In this document: positions 34,187 through 46,492 of the stretch, piece after piece
Numbering within the stretch: position 1 is the stretch's first letter
Layout of the letters: each line of letters opens with the position of its first letter
Source of the DNA: Gentiana macrophylla
Taxonomy: Eukaryota > Streptophyta > Magnoliopsida > Gentianales > Gentianaceae
Length of the DNA: 64,000 nucleotides
Assembly: GCA_026214975.1 (NCBI GenBank)
Contig: CM047805.1
Span: 195,548,601 to 195,612,600, forward strand
Direction: 5' to 3'
Position numbers and translations under genes: made by a program
The notes under the pieces: model-generated
Databases searched by the model: none
Told to the model about the DNA's origin: nothing
The model's input: the letters and a program-made list of their open reading frames with translations, nothing else

Positions 34187-37018
34187 TTAGTCGATTTCAA
34201 TCATTCCTAACTCAGTTCTCAACAAGCTAAATCTTTCATGACTGAGTGATTTAGTGAAGATATCAGCCAATTGATCTTCAGTGGGTATGTATTTTAGGAT
34301 AACATCCCCTTTTCCACATGATCTCTGATAAAATGATGTCTCACATCAATGTGCTTTGTTCTTGAGTGTAATACTGGATTTTATGTAATAGATATTGCAC
34401 TTGTGTTATCACACATAATTGGAATTGTTTTCTCCTCCACTCCATAGTCCCTTAGCTGTTGTCTAATCCACAGTACTTGTGCACAACAACTGCCTGCTGC
34501 TATATATTCTGCTTCAGCTATTGATGTAGAAATGGAGTTTTGCTTTTTACTAAACCATGAAACTAGTCTGCTGCCAAGCATTTGACAAGTTCCAGAGGTG
34601 CTTTTTCTGTCTATTTTGCATCCAGCATAATCAGAGTCAGAATATGATATTAACTTGAATCCTCCATCTTTTGGATACCAAATTCCAACATTGATGGTGT
34701 TCTTTAGATATTTGATTATTCTTTTTGCTGCTAGAAGATGTGATTCCTTTGGTTGAGCTTGAAATCTTGCACATACTTCTACTGCAAATGCTATGTCAGG
34801 TCTACTTGCAGTTAAATATAGTAGGGATCCAATGATTCCTCTATACATTTTCTGATCAACATCCTTGCCAGTTTCATCTTTTCCAAGAATGACTCTTGCA
34901 CACATTGGTGTATCTGCTGTGCCACTTGTGTCCATCCCATACTTGTGTATTAAATATTTTGTGTATTAAGCTTGACTGATGAAAATACCATCCTTCATTT
35001 GCTTTACTTGAAGGCCAAGAAAATAGTTTAATTCTCCCATCATGCTCATCTAAAATTTGCTCTTCTTCAAATTTGCAAATTTCTCACACAGCTTTTCATC
35101 CTCTGATCCAAAGATGATGTCATCAACATTGATTTGTACTAGTAATGTGCTTGTTCCTTCCTCTAATTTGAATAGAGTCTTATCAATAGTCCCCTTGTTG
35201 AATCCATTCTTGATAAAAATTTGTGATAATGTTTCATACCAGGCTCTGGGTGCCTGTTTGAGTCCATAGAGAGCCTTCTTGAGTTTGTATACTTTGTCTT
35301 CTTTTCCCTTCAGTTGGAAACCATGAGGTTGTTCAACATATAATTCTTCTTCCAAGAGTCCATTCAGAAATGCACTTTTGACATCCATTTGGTAGACTTT
35401 GAAATCTTTGTGTGCAGCAAAAGCTAGAAAGAGTCTGATTGCCTCCAATCTTGCTATAGGTGCAAATGTTTCATCATAGTCTATTCCTTCTACTTGAGAA
35501 TAGCCTTTTGCAACTAGCCTTGCTTTGTTTCTGACAACTGTTCCTTGATCATCCATCTTGTTCTTGAATACCCATTTTGTTCCAATGATGTTGGCTGTGT
35601 CTGGTCTGTCAACAAGTTCCCAGACTTCATTTCTTTCGAATTCATTTAGTCCTCTTGCATGGCTGTGATCCAGTCTGCATCTTGAATTGCATCATCTATT
35701 GTCTTGGGTTCCACTTGTGATAGAAAGCAAGTTAACATATGCTCCAGTTGTCTTCTGGTTCTAACTCCTGTGTGAATCTCTCCAATAACTTGTTCTTCAC
35801 GATGATCTCTTAGCCAGTTTAGGTCTGGTTGAAGTTGTTCTTCACTTGGTGCTTCTGCAACTTCAGGTTCTTTATGAGCTTCAAGTTCTGGTGCTTCTTC
35901 AGTTGTAATGATTTGTGGCTCATCTTGATTTCCAAAACTGTGGTGCAGAATAGTTGCCGGTACTGTTGTATTCATATACACTTGTCTTTGTGCTCCTTCT
36001 TTTTCTTGTTCTTTAAGGCTTTCGCCATTTGTATTTGGTTCATCAAAGACTACATGCATTGATTCTTCAATCACCAAGGTTCTTTTGTTGAGTACTCTAA
36101 ATGCCTTACTGGTGTCTGAGTATCTCAAGAAGATTGCTTCATCAGCCTTTTCATCAAAAGTGTGCAGCTGATTCCTGTTCAAAACAAAACATTTTGATCC
36201 AAACATATGCAAATATGAGATATTAGGTTTTCTACCATTCGATATTACATATGGAGTTTTTCCATGATGTTTATTTATAATTGATCTGTTTTGTGTATGG
36301 CATGCTGTATTTGCTGCTTCAGCCTAAAACCTCTTTGGTAGGCATGCTTCTGCAATCATTGTTCTGACTGCTTCTTTAAGAGTTCTGTTTCTTCTTTCTA
36401 CTACACCATTTTGTTGTGGGGTTCCTGATGCAGATAATTGATGTAGAACTCCATTTCCTTCACAATAGGTTCTGATAATTTCATTTAGAAATTCAGTGCC
36501 TCTGTCTGATCTGATCTTGATAATCTTGAGTTCCTTCTCATTTTGGAGTCTTCTCAGCAAATCTGGCAGCTTCTTGAGTGTCTCTTTCTTCTTGTTCATG
36601 AAGATAGTCCAGGTGTATTTGGAGAAGTCATCTACGAAGATTTAGAGTGTATTTCTTTCCACTTACACTTCATGGTGTGATTTGGTCCAAACAGTCCATG
36701 TGTAACAGATGTAGAATTCTTGTTGTTGATTGATAGGGCTTTGACTTGAAAGAACTTTTGATTTGTTTCCCTTTCTGACATGCATCACAAAGACTTTCCC
36801 TCTTGAATGTGATTTCTGGTAGGCCTTCAACTAACTTTTTCTTTGATAATTTGTTGATGGTCTTGAAATTAAGGTGATTTAATCTTCTATGCCAGATCCA
36901 ACTAGTTGATTGTTTGTTTTTGACAAACAAACATGTTTCTGCCTTGGCTATTTTCCAATCCACCACATACATGTTTATGTCATGTGTCTGGAACATCCAT
37001 TGTCTATGTACCAGACAT
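34187..37018 (-). pseudogene. Copia pol of element E, broken
   Basis: The frame starts DVWYIDNGCS at 37018: the protease D-S-G is D-N-G. Soon after RHM about 280 bp found in element B are missing, joining protease to the pre-integrase region (NMYVVDW). Integrase pieces are at 36670-36996 (zinc site HRRLNH, LCDAC) and 36324-36599 (RSDRGTEF and NGVVERRN; ends at a stop in place of the Trp of RFWAEA). RT pieces are at 35646-36212 and 35050-35556; the YVDD box reads NVDDIIF. The RNase H piece is at 34381-34935 (SDSDYAG, AEAEYIA, CDNTSA) and continues in another frame to the TAA at 34187. It carries more lesions than element B. Confidence 0.9.
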
Positions 37019-37031
37019 CCTGCAAAATAGA

Positions 37032-39176
37032 TTAATTAAGTTTAGGTACCCAACACTGTTTGGGTCCATACCTGTTAGCAATCATGCCTCCTACTCCAAG
37101 TGTATATCCAAATGATCTTCTTTTTGGATAGTTAAAGTCATCAACTTCATATGTATAAGGCATGGCAGAATAACTTCTAATATTTCTACTAAAGGTATTC
37201 TGATACTTTTCTCTACTTTTTGGTGCATTTGCATCCTTCTTCACTTTCCAATATGCAGTGGGAAACGTATGTTGCTTCATGTGTCCAGGAACATACCCAG
37301 ATTGATTTTTCTTAAACACATGATGCATATCACGGAATGGTTTCTTCTTGTATTTTGGAGGTGCAACATTCCAATCATCCTCTGAGGGATAAAGTCTTCA
37401 TTTACCTTTCAGAAAGTCTTTGCTTTTGTTTGATTGGATTGATGGTATAGTCTGTTGTTTCACTGCACTGGTTTTTGACTTCACCGGTATAGGATGAGTG
37501 ACTGAGACTATGGTCTGTCCTTTACTGAACTTTGGTCCATTGATGGTCTTGGATTCAGAATTGTGTTGTCCATTGTTTCTAACCTCATCCTGACTGTTGT
37601 AGCCAATACCAGATCTGGAACCAAACCTTTTAGAGGGTTTGTAAGCTGGTGCATTTTGTGGTGCAGTGGAGTTTTTAACTGGTAGGGAGATTTTCTCAGT
37701 TGATTTGTCAACACCAGATGAGTGATCATCTGCTGTTTGTTGATCATTTGACTAAGTCTCCTTATTAGTTAGTTCAGCTTTTGCTTTATCTAGTTCTTTC
37801 TTTAATCTTTTATTTTCCTCTCTTAAATCCTTACACTCATGTTCCAGAATTTCATGATTCATTTCAATTTCATCAAACTTGGTCATGAGATTTTGGACTA
37901 GAGCTGCTGGATCTAATGGGAGAATAGAAGATTGTGCAGTGTTAGATGTGGATGCACTAGATGAAGAGTAAGAACTAGATGTTACCTCAGTTTCATCAGA
38001 TTCTTTGGCCATAAAACATAGGCTTGTTTCCTCATTGTTTGAGTTGTCTTCTTCATCACTATCCAATTCTTCGCTCATGAGACATAGGCATGCTTTCTCA
38101 TTGTCTGTGATGTCAGCTTCATCACTGTTTCTGAGTCATTGTCAGATGATTCTTCATTCTTTTCACTGCTGGATTCATCTTTGAGTAACTTCTTGCCTTT
38201 CCTCTTTTCAGTTGCTTTGTACATGTTCTTTTCCTCATTTTTGTCATTTTCTTCAGGACAATCAGCTTTGAAGTGACCTTTCTTGTTGCAGTTGAAGCAT
38301 CTGTAATCATCATCCTTTTTCTTCATGTCTTTGTTTGAGCTTGACCTCTTGTTTGAAGATGAGTTTCATTTGAATGGCTTCTTTTTGCTAAACCTGTCAA
38401 AACATTTAACTAGTAAAGCTACCTGTTCTTTGAGTTCTTGTGTCTCTTTGCTGATGCAATCAGCAAAGTTACTTTGTTGGGGTGCTATCAGTGCACTGGC
38501 TCTTTGTGTCTCTGCCGGAGCACCACCTTCACCGTTCAGTTCAAATTCATGAGCCTTCAGTTGGGACATCAGTGTTAAGGTGTCAGTGTTTGAAAGATTT
38601 GTTGTCCCTCTGATTATTGATGTTATGATCTTCCATCTTTCAGGTAAGCCTCTCAAGATTATTAGGAACACTTCTTTCAGGGAATATGTGTGTCCAAGCT
38701 ATTGCAGTTCACTGATGATGCTTGAGAATCTGTTGTCCATTTGACCAATTGATTCATTAGCCTTCATTTTGAAATTCTCAAATTTCTGTTTAGCAACAGA
38801 CAATTTGTTTTCTTTAACTGCTTCAGATCCTTCATTAATCAGTGCAAGCTTGTCCCACATCTCATTTGATGTCTTGCAGTCTTTAATTCTCATGAACATG
38901 TTGCTATCTAGGGTCTTCAGAATCATATCTTTTGCAACAAAGTAGATTTGCTCTTCTCCTGTCATCCTTGGTCCAATCTTTCTTGGGTTTGTCCACTTCT
39001 TTTCCTTGATCTGCTCCTGTGGTTATCACAGTCATGATCATGATTGGGGCGTCATTTATTACATCCGGCATCTCCTCATGAGTTGCTGCAAGATGAGATA
39101 GCATTCTTATTTTATATTCATCAAAATTGTTGACATTGAAAACATGTACTTTTGACATAAAGTTTGAGGAATCCAT
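37032..39176 (-). pseudogene. Copia gag of element E, broken
   Basis: ATG at 39176 (MDSSNFMSKVHVFNVNNFDE). Pieces: 38904-39176, 38699-38965 (AKQKFENFKMKANESIGQM), 38366-38671, 38075-38326 (intact CCHC knuckle CFNCNKKGHFKADC), 37752-38078 (serine-rich and coiled coil), and 37032-37328, ending CWVPKLN-TAA. A stop follows ISELQ at the place where element B also has one, so the two copies share that lesion or that codon by descent. Pol begins 14 bases further, in the same frame as the gag end. Confidence 0.85.
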
Positions 39177-39300
39177 GTGTACAAATAAGAGATATATATA
39201 TGAATAAAAGGAAAGCACAGATTTAAAAACTCCTTTGAAAATATGTGATCTCCTTGTTACCAGAAATTAGATCTGAACAGGTTCTGATACTAGGAACACT

Positions 39301-39312
39301 GCTCCGATACTA
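39301..39312 (-). other. Primer-binding site of element E, mutated
   Basis: Minus-strand TAGTATCGGAGC is the tRNA-Met site with two changes. It lies two bases inside the LTR. Confidence 0.8.
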
Positions 39313-39314
39313 AT

Positions 39315-40722
39315 TGTTGGTCCCAGAGAATGGTAAAACTATAGTCAGAGGGGGGTGAATGACTATAGTGGAGTTTCAAAAACTTTTCTTGTATTTAAAA
39401 GCTTTTGGGCAGTGGATAAGTACCTTCTTATTATGTTGTTTCAAAGTAGTTTAGATAATCACAGATATAAGATATAATATAGGCAATTAAATGAGTGTTG
39501 TACAGCAAATTGCAGAAAGTAAATTGACAAAAGGCTTATAGTGGTTCAGAGTGGTGTAATCCCTTAATCCAATCTTCTCCTGTGATGATTAGAGGAATTC
39601 ACTATTGTTTTCACAGATACAATAGTACGATTGTCCTTGACTTCCCAAGCTTCATAATCTACAAGACTATCACTCCTTGACTGCAACAGCTCCAGTGATT
39701 TAGTCTTCTTTCACTGCTCCTTGAGATTAAATCCTTCAGCAGCTATCACAAACACAACTCCTTCTCAGATGGCTTCTGATTCAGTTGCTTCAGCTTGATG
39801 TGAATGAGATTCACACACTTGCTTGATCAATCTCAGTGTTTGAATGTGAAATTGTAGTTCTGATTTCTGAGTTGATCTCTAGATAGATCCTTGTAAGTTC
39901 AGAGAGAAGGCTTTTTAATTTGACAGAGTTTCTGCTTGTTATGTCTTTTCTTATCGTTATTTTTACCTGTCTGTCAATGCCTTCTATTTATAGCCTTGAA
40001 TATCCTTGATTTGAAATTCCGTCCGTTGGCTATATTAATGAGGGGAATAATCCTTGATTTTATTCTTGATTCCCCCATAATTATATTCTCCTTGATTTTA
40101 GTATCGGATTTTTCTTCAAACGTTTAGCGCCGTCTTGATTGATCTTCTATTGATTGTGCATTTAATGCATGATCCTCTGAATCTTTATCATATTTCAAAA
40201 TCTGATTGAGTAATGTTTACTTCGCCGTTCTTTGATCGGTCAAGTGATCCGTCTGACTTTTCCGTTTAGATCTTCCTTCACTGCTTTGTCTTCACTTAGC
40301 CAAAAGTCAGTTTACTCAGCCGATTCACTGTTTCCTTCATTATTTCAGTTTAGGAGAATCCTTGTACTTCACTGATCCTTGATTTGTGTGAGATCAGTGT
40401 ACACCATATTTAAACATTAAGTTTCATTGCTTGAAACATAACTTAGACTTATCCAAGGTCATCACAGACTTCCTTGGTAATAAGTCAGACCATACTGTCT
40501 TCATTGCTTCTCTGCTGGTGCTTGGCTGGCTTCACTCTGCCGAATATCTATTTTTACTTTGCCGTCCTACCATCTAGTACAATACTTGTCTGACTCAAGT
40601 TATACAATATGTCAGACTCTAAGTAAAGACTTATACAGAGAATTATAATTTATTTCAGGCTTGCTATAACAGCTAGTATGGCCATCATCAAAACATAATC
40701 ACATAACAAAATGCTCCTAACA
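39315..40722 (-). repeat. 5' LTR of element E (family 2, 1408 bp)
   Basis: TGTTGGTCCC at 39315 to ATGCTCCTAACA ending at 40722, followed by GTGGA. It is intact in length. Confidence 0.92.
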
Positions 40723-41547
40723 GTGGATCAGTTTGATCACCCAGGCATGGAAGTCGGGCCGAAGTGTGAGGAATCACAACCCGACACCTCGCCCCTCCAT
40801 TTTCCTTAAGCAAATAAACCTATAAAAACACCCCCAAACAACCCAGGAAAAGCATACAACAAAGCTAAAACCTTCGAGTTAATCCTAGCAACAATCTGGG
40901 TGTCTATTTAATGATAGATTTCTGGGGCAAAGAGCACAAGCATATCGAAAAAGATAACAAGATGAACCTTTTGGCCAAAACCAAAAAACCTAAATTCTAA
41001 GCAAGCAATGTATGGCACGGACGATGCTATAAAGAGGAACAAAATCGAATCGAAAGGCAATGGAAATGTACAAATTCATACCTGATTAGTGGAGTAGGAA
41101 GTAGAAAGGTTGATTTCGTCTGAAGTTATGCTTACCGGAATTCTCCCTTCCTATTGCCGGAATAATTTTCAGAAAAATGAAAGTGGAAGAATGGGGGTGG
41201 AGGCCTCTATTTATGGTCAGAAATCGGGAGGAAAACGACGTTTGGGATTCGAAATTCAAGCATCATAATTGCTAAGAACGGTTATCGAGTCCTTCTAGCC
41301 AATCAGAATAGAGGGCGGTTCAGGTCAAACATCATATCAGTGTACGTAACTGACGTGACATTTAGTGAACACATACATCCGTTACAATCTCCAACCGCTC
41401 CGGTCCCCACTGACGACCTCAACGCCGCATAGCCTGCGGCCTCAGATTATTATGGTCAGCGATCTTTCGTCAAGCGGCTTACGGCCTCCATTCAACATGG
41501 CTTACGGGCATCTAAGCTCGTTGCTCCATGTACGGAATTTTAAGCCT
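40723..41547. other. T1 flank to the right of element E
   Basis: This stretch joins 28228 when E is removed. It would contain the 5' flank of the antisense ORF and the start of the LTR of T1. A purine-rich run (AGAATGGGGGTGGAGG near 41192) could be the polypurine tract, followed by CTCTATTTATGG. I see no coding region. Confidence 0.35.
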
Positions 41548-41840
41548 GATAGAGCGTTATCGGCGATTAAGCATGTCCGCTTCAATGCACAGCATCTATC
41601 GGTAATTCGCTACACGATACAAACACCGATCCAAGCCCGACAGAGTGTTATCGGTGATTAAGCCTGTCCGCTACAATGCGCAACGTACAACCGGTAATTC
41701 GCTACACGATACCAACACTGGTTCAAGACCGATAGAGCGTTATCAGCGATTAAGCATGTTCGCTACAATGCACAGCATCTGTCAGTAATTTGCAACGCGA
41801 TATTAACACTGGTTTAAGCCCGATAGCCATTATCGGCATC
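41548..41840. repeat. Tandem repeat, 91-bp unit, three copies plus a partial, in T1
   Basis: Units begin at 41548, 41639, 41731 and 41822 with GAYAGAGYGTTATCRGYGAT. They share CGCTACAATGC and AATTCGCTACACGAT blocks. Confidence 0.9.
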
Positions 41841-42031
41841 TTTGTCACGAATGGAAACTTCAGGGTAACTTCAGCTTTAGAAACTCTACTCTCCACCTTG
41901 ACGGGCACGCCAGGCACAGAGTAAAGGGCCATTGATATACCCGAACCGGAATTGGGCCCTGTCTATCTAGATTGGGCCTACTACCATGGCCTAATAACAA
42001 GATATGGGGCCTCTACCCTCTCAATCTGCAA

Positions 42032-42131
42032 TTCATAAGCCGGATCCTACCCGCCGTTCATAAGCCGGGTCCAATCCGCTAATAATAAGTCGGATCCTAT
42101 CCGCTGGCCGTAAGCCGGACTCCTCCTCTCC
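42032..42131. repeat. Tandem repeat, 25-bp unit, four copies, in T1
   Basis: Units at 42032, 42057, 42082 and 42107 share TAAGCCGGATCC with small changes (CATAAGCCGGGTCCAATCCG and similar). Confidence 0.85.
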
Positions 42132-42555
42132 ATGTGATTTCTACCTATATGGTCCAGATGATATCAAGACAAGGCGAATATGAGTCCGCTGTCCGCCATA
42201 CTTATCCAAACAGCTGGCCGGTCCACTTGTATTTATCTATATGATTATCTCTAATTATATCTATTTAAGTGTCTTGTCATGAATAGTAGACCAACTTAGT
42301 CGACCGACTTAGTCTTGGCCTATAAATATGGATCATAATGTAATAGAAATCATCTAAGAACTAATACAAGCAGAGCTACTCTGACAATTTGTCGATTCTC
42401 TTGTGTTTACTCTCATAAGCATACCTCCGAAAGCTAAGTTCATACAATCCGCCATCTTCTCTCCAGAGAAATCATACATATATAGCCATATATCCACGAA
42501 ATACACTTGTTACCGCAAACCTGGTATTCATCGCAATATCATTTACGGAACTGAT

Positions 42556-44518
42556 AACTAAACCAATCTCTGAACCTGTTGTTGTTGAGCCACAGGAAAC
42601 TGAATCAAAAAAGGATTCTGAACAAGTTATTGTACCTGCAGCTGAAACTGAACCTATCACTGCAACAGAATCCCTACCAGAAGAAGTTGTTGCCGAAGAA
42701 AAACTGGAAACTGAACAAGCTGCCTCAGCTCCAAAAATTGTCACTGAATCGTCAATCATCACAGTTGTTCTTTGATGGGAAGCCAAGAAAAAGCCAAAAA
42801 AAAAATCTATAAAATCGAAGATCCAAGTTCAACATTGGGAAACTGATCGAAGCCGGCTGCAGAAGACTTGACGACTATCAGTATTGGAAGTTCAGTTCTA
42901 TTCCAAATCAAAGAAGTCAGCTTACAGAAATGGAGAGAACTGAACGATGGGTTTTTGAGTTATATAACATCACTCATCTTTCCCAAATGTTTAGATCTGA
43001 AGAATTTCTGAGTACTTGTTACTCACTCATAAGAAACAGATACTGGGAAAGATATGCCAAGAAAGAAAACTCAAAGACAAAGAAAGATGATAATGATGAT
43101 GATGATGATTCTCAAGGAGATCCCGATTTACAGAAAGGGATTCTCACCTCTCTACAAGAAAAAGATGAAGCAAAGGATGCTGCTGAAGAAGGATCATCTG
43201 AAGGAAGTTCAGATGATAGTGAAGAAACTGAAACTGACTCTGGTGGTCAGTATGAAGATCAAGAAAATGAAGGTTATCAATCTCCGACTGATTAAATATA
43301 TTGGAGATAGCATTAGCTGAAGCTGACCAAGCTAAAGCTGATCTGAATAAAGAAGAAGATATTGTTAAGTCGCCCACAAGAGAGGTTGGTTTGAAAGAAG
43401 AAAGAAATAAGGCCTCATCTCCACTCAAAGAGACATCTGAGAATGTTGTTAACAAAACTCAGACTGAAGTTTTCGAAACACTTGCAGCTGACAAAGGAAA
43501 AACTGAAAGCAAAACTGAAACTAAGGATGAAGTACCTACACAAGCTAACTCTATCAGATTCTATTTCATTAAGCTTGTGAGGATTCAGAAAGACGACTTA
43601 AGTGTGTTTGGAAAAGTTTTGAAGTCAATGGAAGAAAGCAAAACTGAAAGAACCAACATAGAGAAGAAGTTGAACAGTGTCAAGTCGGACTATCATGATA
43701 CTCTTATTGCCATCAGAAAAACAGCCATTGGATATGAGGCAAGAAAAACTGAGACTCAAGGAAAACTAGAAGGTGTTCTCAACAGTGTAGTTGATAGACT
43801 AATTCTACTGGAGAATGCGATGAAAGACTCAGTTGTAGCTCAAACCATATTGGCATCAAATCAGCAGCACCTGAACTCTTACATCAGGAGCTTAATCAAC
43901 AAATATGATGTCAATAAGGGGGAAAGTTTGGACATGTTAAAAGTCAATGTAGTTGATATGCCTCAAGTTCTTGAATGTATTGATGAGAAACTAGTTGAGC
44001 AGAAGAAATCTAGAGGTGAGTTCACTGATGAAGAAATGGAACTGATTGCTAAGTTCTCAGAGCCAACTGAGAAAAGACTCGCTCTAGACACTCATATGTA
44101 TAATGTTTTCAAAGATCTACCTATTCAAGAAGGAGCATCCAGGGAACAAGCCCTAGAGTCATTCATGCACATGCAAAATGTTCTTTTGCACTATTGGAAC
44201 AAACTAAGTAAATGGGAAAGAAATGGCATTCTAGATAAAGTCTCAGATGAAGTTGAAAAGACTGATCCTGAATTCATTAAGAATTCACTGAAGACAGCCA
44301 CCAGTGAAAGACTGAGAAGATCTGTTTTCATGTTTGCTGTGTTATTCAAAAGCAAGTTTTTCAGTAAGCACACCATGACAGATTCATGGAACATTTGGGC
44401 AAATATCCATGGAATCGAGAACACGGAAACTAACTTGGCCATGAAAGAAGCTGCTGAGATCTTTAACACCAAGTCAAGTGAAGATGGTCAAGAGATGGGA
44501 AAAGAAACTGAAACTTAA
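42556..44518 (+). pseudogene. Accessory (env-like) gene of element C, C-terminal part
   Basis: Glu/Pro/Val-rich sequence from 42556 (VVVEPQETESKK) is followed by a piece at 42930-43295 with WVFELYNITHLSQM and an acidic tract (KDDNDDDDDSQGD). A long clean frame at 43301-44518 (405 aa) follows. That ORF is charged and mostly helical, with probable coiled coils (ERTNIEKKLNSVKSDYHDTL, EGVLNSVVDRLILLENAMKD) and a C-terminal region with Trp/Phe (LLHYWNKLSKWERNGI, SWNIWANIHGIE). It ends about 150 bases before the LTR. It corresponds to the region 1-744 of element A. There is no signal peptide and no membrane span. Confidence 0.65.
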
Positions 44519-44655
44519 TTTCTTTTCATGCATTTGTATTTATTACTCTGTTACTCAGTTATCAATAAAATCTCAGTTTCTCAGTTCTTTGTGTTCTTTA
44601 CTTTGTTTTGTCCTTATCTTTTTGCATTGCTTTAAGGAGGGTATTGGCATCATCA

Positions 44656-44668
44656 AAAAGGGGGAAAT
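44656..44668 (+). other. Polypurine tract of element C
   Basis: AAAAAGGGGGAAAT directly precedes TGTTGGGAATAAAA. A further copy-like run (AATAAGGGGGAAAG) lies upstream inside the accessory gene near 43915. Confidence 0.85.
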
Positions 44669-46492
44669 TGTTGGGAATAAAATTTATGTTTTGATGATGA
44701 TTCATCAGTTATTTTAATTATTATATTTAACCCCATTGATGAAATGTCATAGCTAGATGTTATAGTGCAAAGCAAAAATATGTCTAGAAATAAATGTATA
44801 GGATTTAATAGAGTATGATATTTGTATAAGTTAAATCAGACAAGAACTCTAATAGATCTGGATCAGAACTGAGAAAATGAGAAACTGGCTTATTGAACTG
44901 AGTTCAATACTGAAGATTAATTAATTGATAGAAACTGATTAAGAGCACACCAACTGAAGACTGAGGGATCAGACTCGGTTACATAAGAAGAACAGAAGAA
45001 TGTAAGTTTGCTGAGGGACACAGACTCGGTTGACTTATCTAGAACTGAAGGCTAAGGGATCAAACTCAGTTATTGAAGAATTGAAGAACTTAGGGTTCAA
45101 ACTCAGTTTTGAAGACTTAAGCCGAGATTGTAAACTTAGAAATCAGGAAAGTATGTGATGGCCTGAACTGACTTTATGGATCTTGAGGAATGCCTAAGTA
45201 CCATAAGAATAATGATATCTTAGATTGGTTATGAGTTATGGTGTACTCTAATTAAGTCAATAATAATCAGATGTGAAATAGAGTACTGAGTTCTTATAAA
45301 AGAATGAAAACTCAGTTAACGCTCTTAAGCTGAAAACTGACTAGGATAAGTTTTCATGCTGAGGTCAAGAAAAGCTAAAGGAACATCTGACCGCTATAAA
45401 GCAGACAATTTTACTGTCTGAACAGAATTGTCAGAAAAGACACTGACATTCATCAGAATAAGCAGGACCACCAATGGATACAAGAATTCAAGTTCTAACG
45501 CTCGAATTTAGCTAACCGTTGAAGAAACCCCTATAAATAGTCTACTTCTATCATTAGAAGAAGTGTGGAATTCTAAAGAATTAATCTAGTCAAGGAAGTT
45601 TATACCAAGGGGGAAAGTATATCAAAAGAATTTATGCTAAGCATTTCATTGCAAGATCAAGATATCTTCAAGTGTTCATAAGCATTCAAGAAAGATCAAG
45701 ATCAAACATTTGAAGAAACATAGAGCTATACATATCATATACATCTAGAAGAAGAAGCTCAAAACACAATTGAATCATAGTTATTGATTCAAGTCTCAAA
45801 TTTGATTCTATCAATGGTTTGGACTGTGAAACGCCAAGAAAGTGTGAAGGATAGTTGAGTGCAGTCAGGAAGACTGTGTTTGTGTTGAGCTGGTGAAGAG
45901 GCAATTTCTACCCTCTAAGGACCAGTGTAGCAAGCTTAGTTCAAACATCAATTCTACCTATTGAAGACTGGAGCTGGAAGATTGTGAGCTAGGGATTAGT
46001 GAAGGGCGATCAAGTGTTTAGAATTTACTTTGTGTCTTGTAACTGTAAACCTCAAGAACATAGTGGATTTGGCCTCCTACATCACAGCGGAAGAGAGGAC
46101 TGACAGGATTACACCACCTGGAACCTCTATAATTCTTGTCTTATCTACTTACTTACTTTACACATTTATTTAATGCATCTAAGATCATATTACACCTGAT
46201 CACAGACTCAGGAAACTTAAGAAACTGAGTCAGCACAGCACTACATTGCATTATACAAACTGGTAAACTCAAGTTTTGTTAAAAGGCTTAACTTAATCCA
46301 CTGCCGGTTAACTCAGTTAAGAATAAGCCAGTTCTGACTTATACTCAACTAAGTTAGCTTAGCTCCACACAAGTTCGAAACAGAACTCAATATGCACAAG
46401 ATTCAGTTTTCAGTTAGGTTTTTTAGGACAAGTATATTCACACCCCCCCTCCCCCTCTCTAAACTTATGCTAGCCTTTCTAAGGGACCAACA
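44669..46492 (+). repeat. Family-1 3' LTR (1824 bp) of element C
   Basis: TGTTGGGAATAAAATTTATG to AAGGGACCAACA. It includes CCTATAAATAG near 45531, the likely TATA box, and is the best-preserved family-1 LTR here. It can be used as the reference for element A. Confidence 0.9.

Larger units (their letters stand above)
28229..40722 (-). mobile_element. Element E: family-2 Sirevirus-like copia retrotransposon with chimeric 3' LTR
   Basis: Minus strand: 5' LTR 39315-40722, primer site, gag, pol, spacer, accessory gene, polypurine tract, 3' LTR. The target duplication GTGGA occurs at 28224-28228 and 40723-40727, showing the true outer end is 28229. The 3' end is not a simple LTR: it is LTR fragment (28229-28911), a pol fragment from a family-1 element (28912-29671), then a full-length LTR (29672-31081). 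All genes are broken. Confidence 0.88.
25143..42545 (+). mobile_element. T1: Tat-like Ty3/gypsy element remnant, split by element E
   Basis: Two blocks, 25143-28228 and 40723-about 42545, become continuous when element E (GTGGA duplications at 28224-28228 and 40723-40727) is removed. The left block carries an antisense ORF of the putative gypsy-type-transposon kind. The right block is LTR-like, with TATA (CCTATAAATA near 42316) and tandem repeats. Tat-lineage elements are known to carry antisense ORFs between pol and the 3' LTR, which fits a plus-oriented element with its pol off-window to the left. Its left part is interrupted by B. The right end is approximate. Confidence 0.55.
41160..42545 (+). 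repeat. Probable 3' LTR of T1 (gypsy), ends approximate
   Basis: The last 250 bases parallel the LTR at 51501-52127: TGTCTTGTCAT, an AGTC-rich stretch, CCTATAAATA, a CTCTCCAGAGAAATCA block and a TTCATGCAACA-like end. The TATA lies near 42316. The left end is a guess. At the right it passes into the copia accessory gene near 42550. Confidence 0.4.
42550..46492 (+). mobile_element. Element C: 3' end of a family-1 Sirevirus-like copia
   Basis: Plus strand: C-terminal part of the accessory gene, polypurine tract, complete 3' LTR. Everything upstream is missing on this side, replaced by T1 sequence at about 42550. The LTR end at 46492 abuts integrase sequence of element D without a primer site. 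Confidence 0.85.

Noticed and set aside
44669..46492. LTR C as the 5' LTR of element D
   Set aside because: No primer-binding site or gag follows; a polypurine tract precedes it, so it is a 3' LTR.
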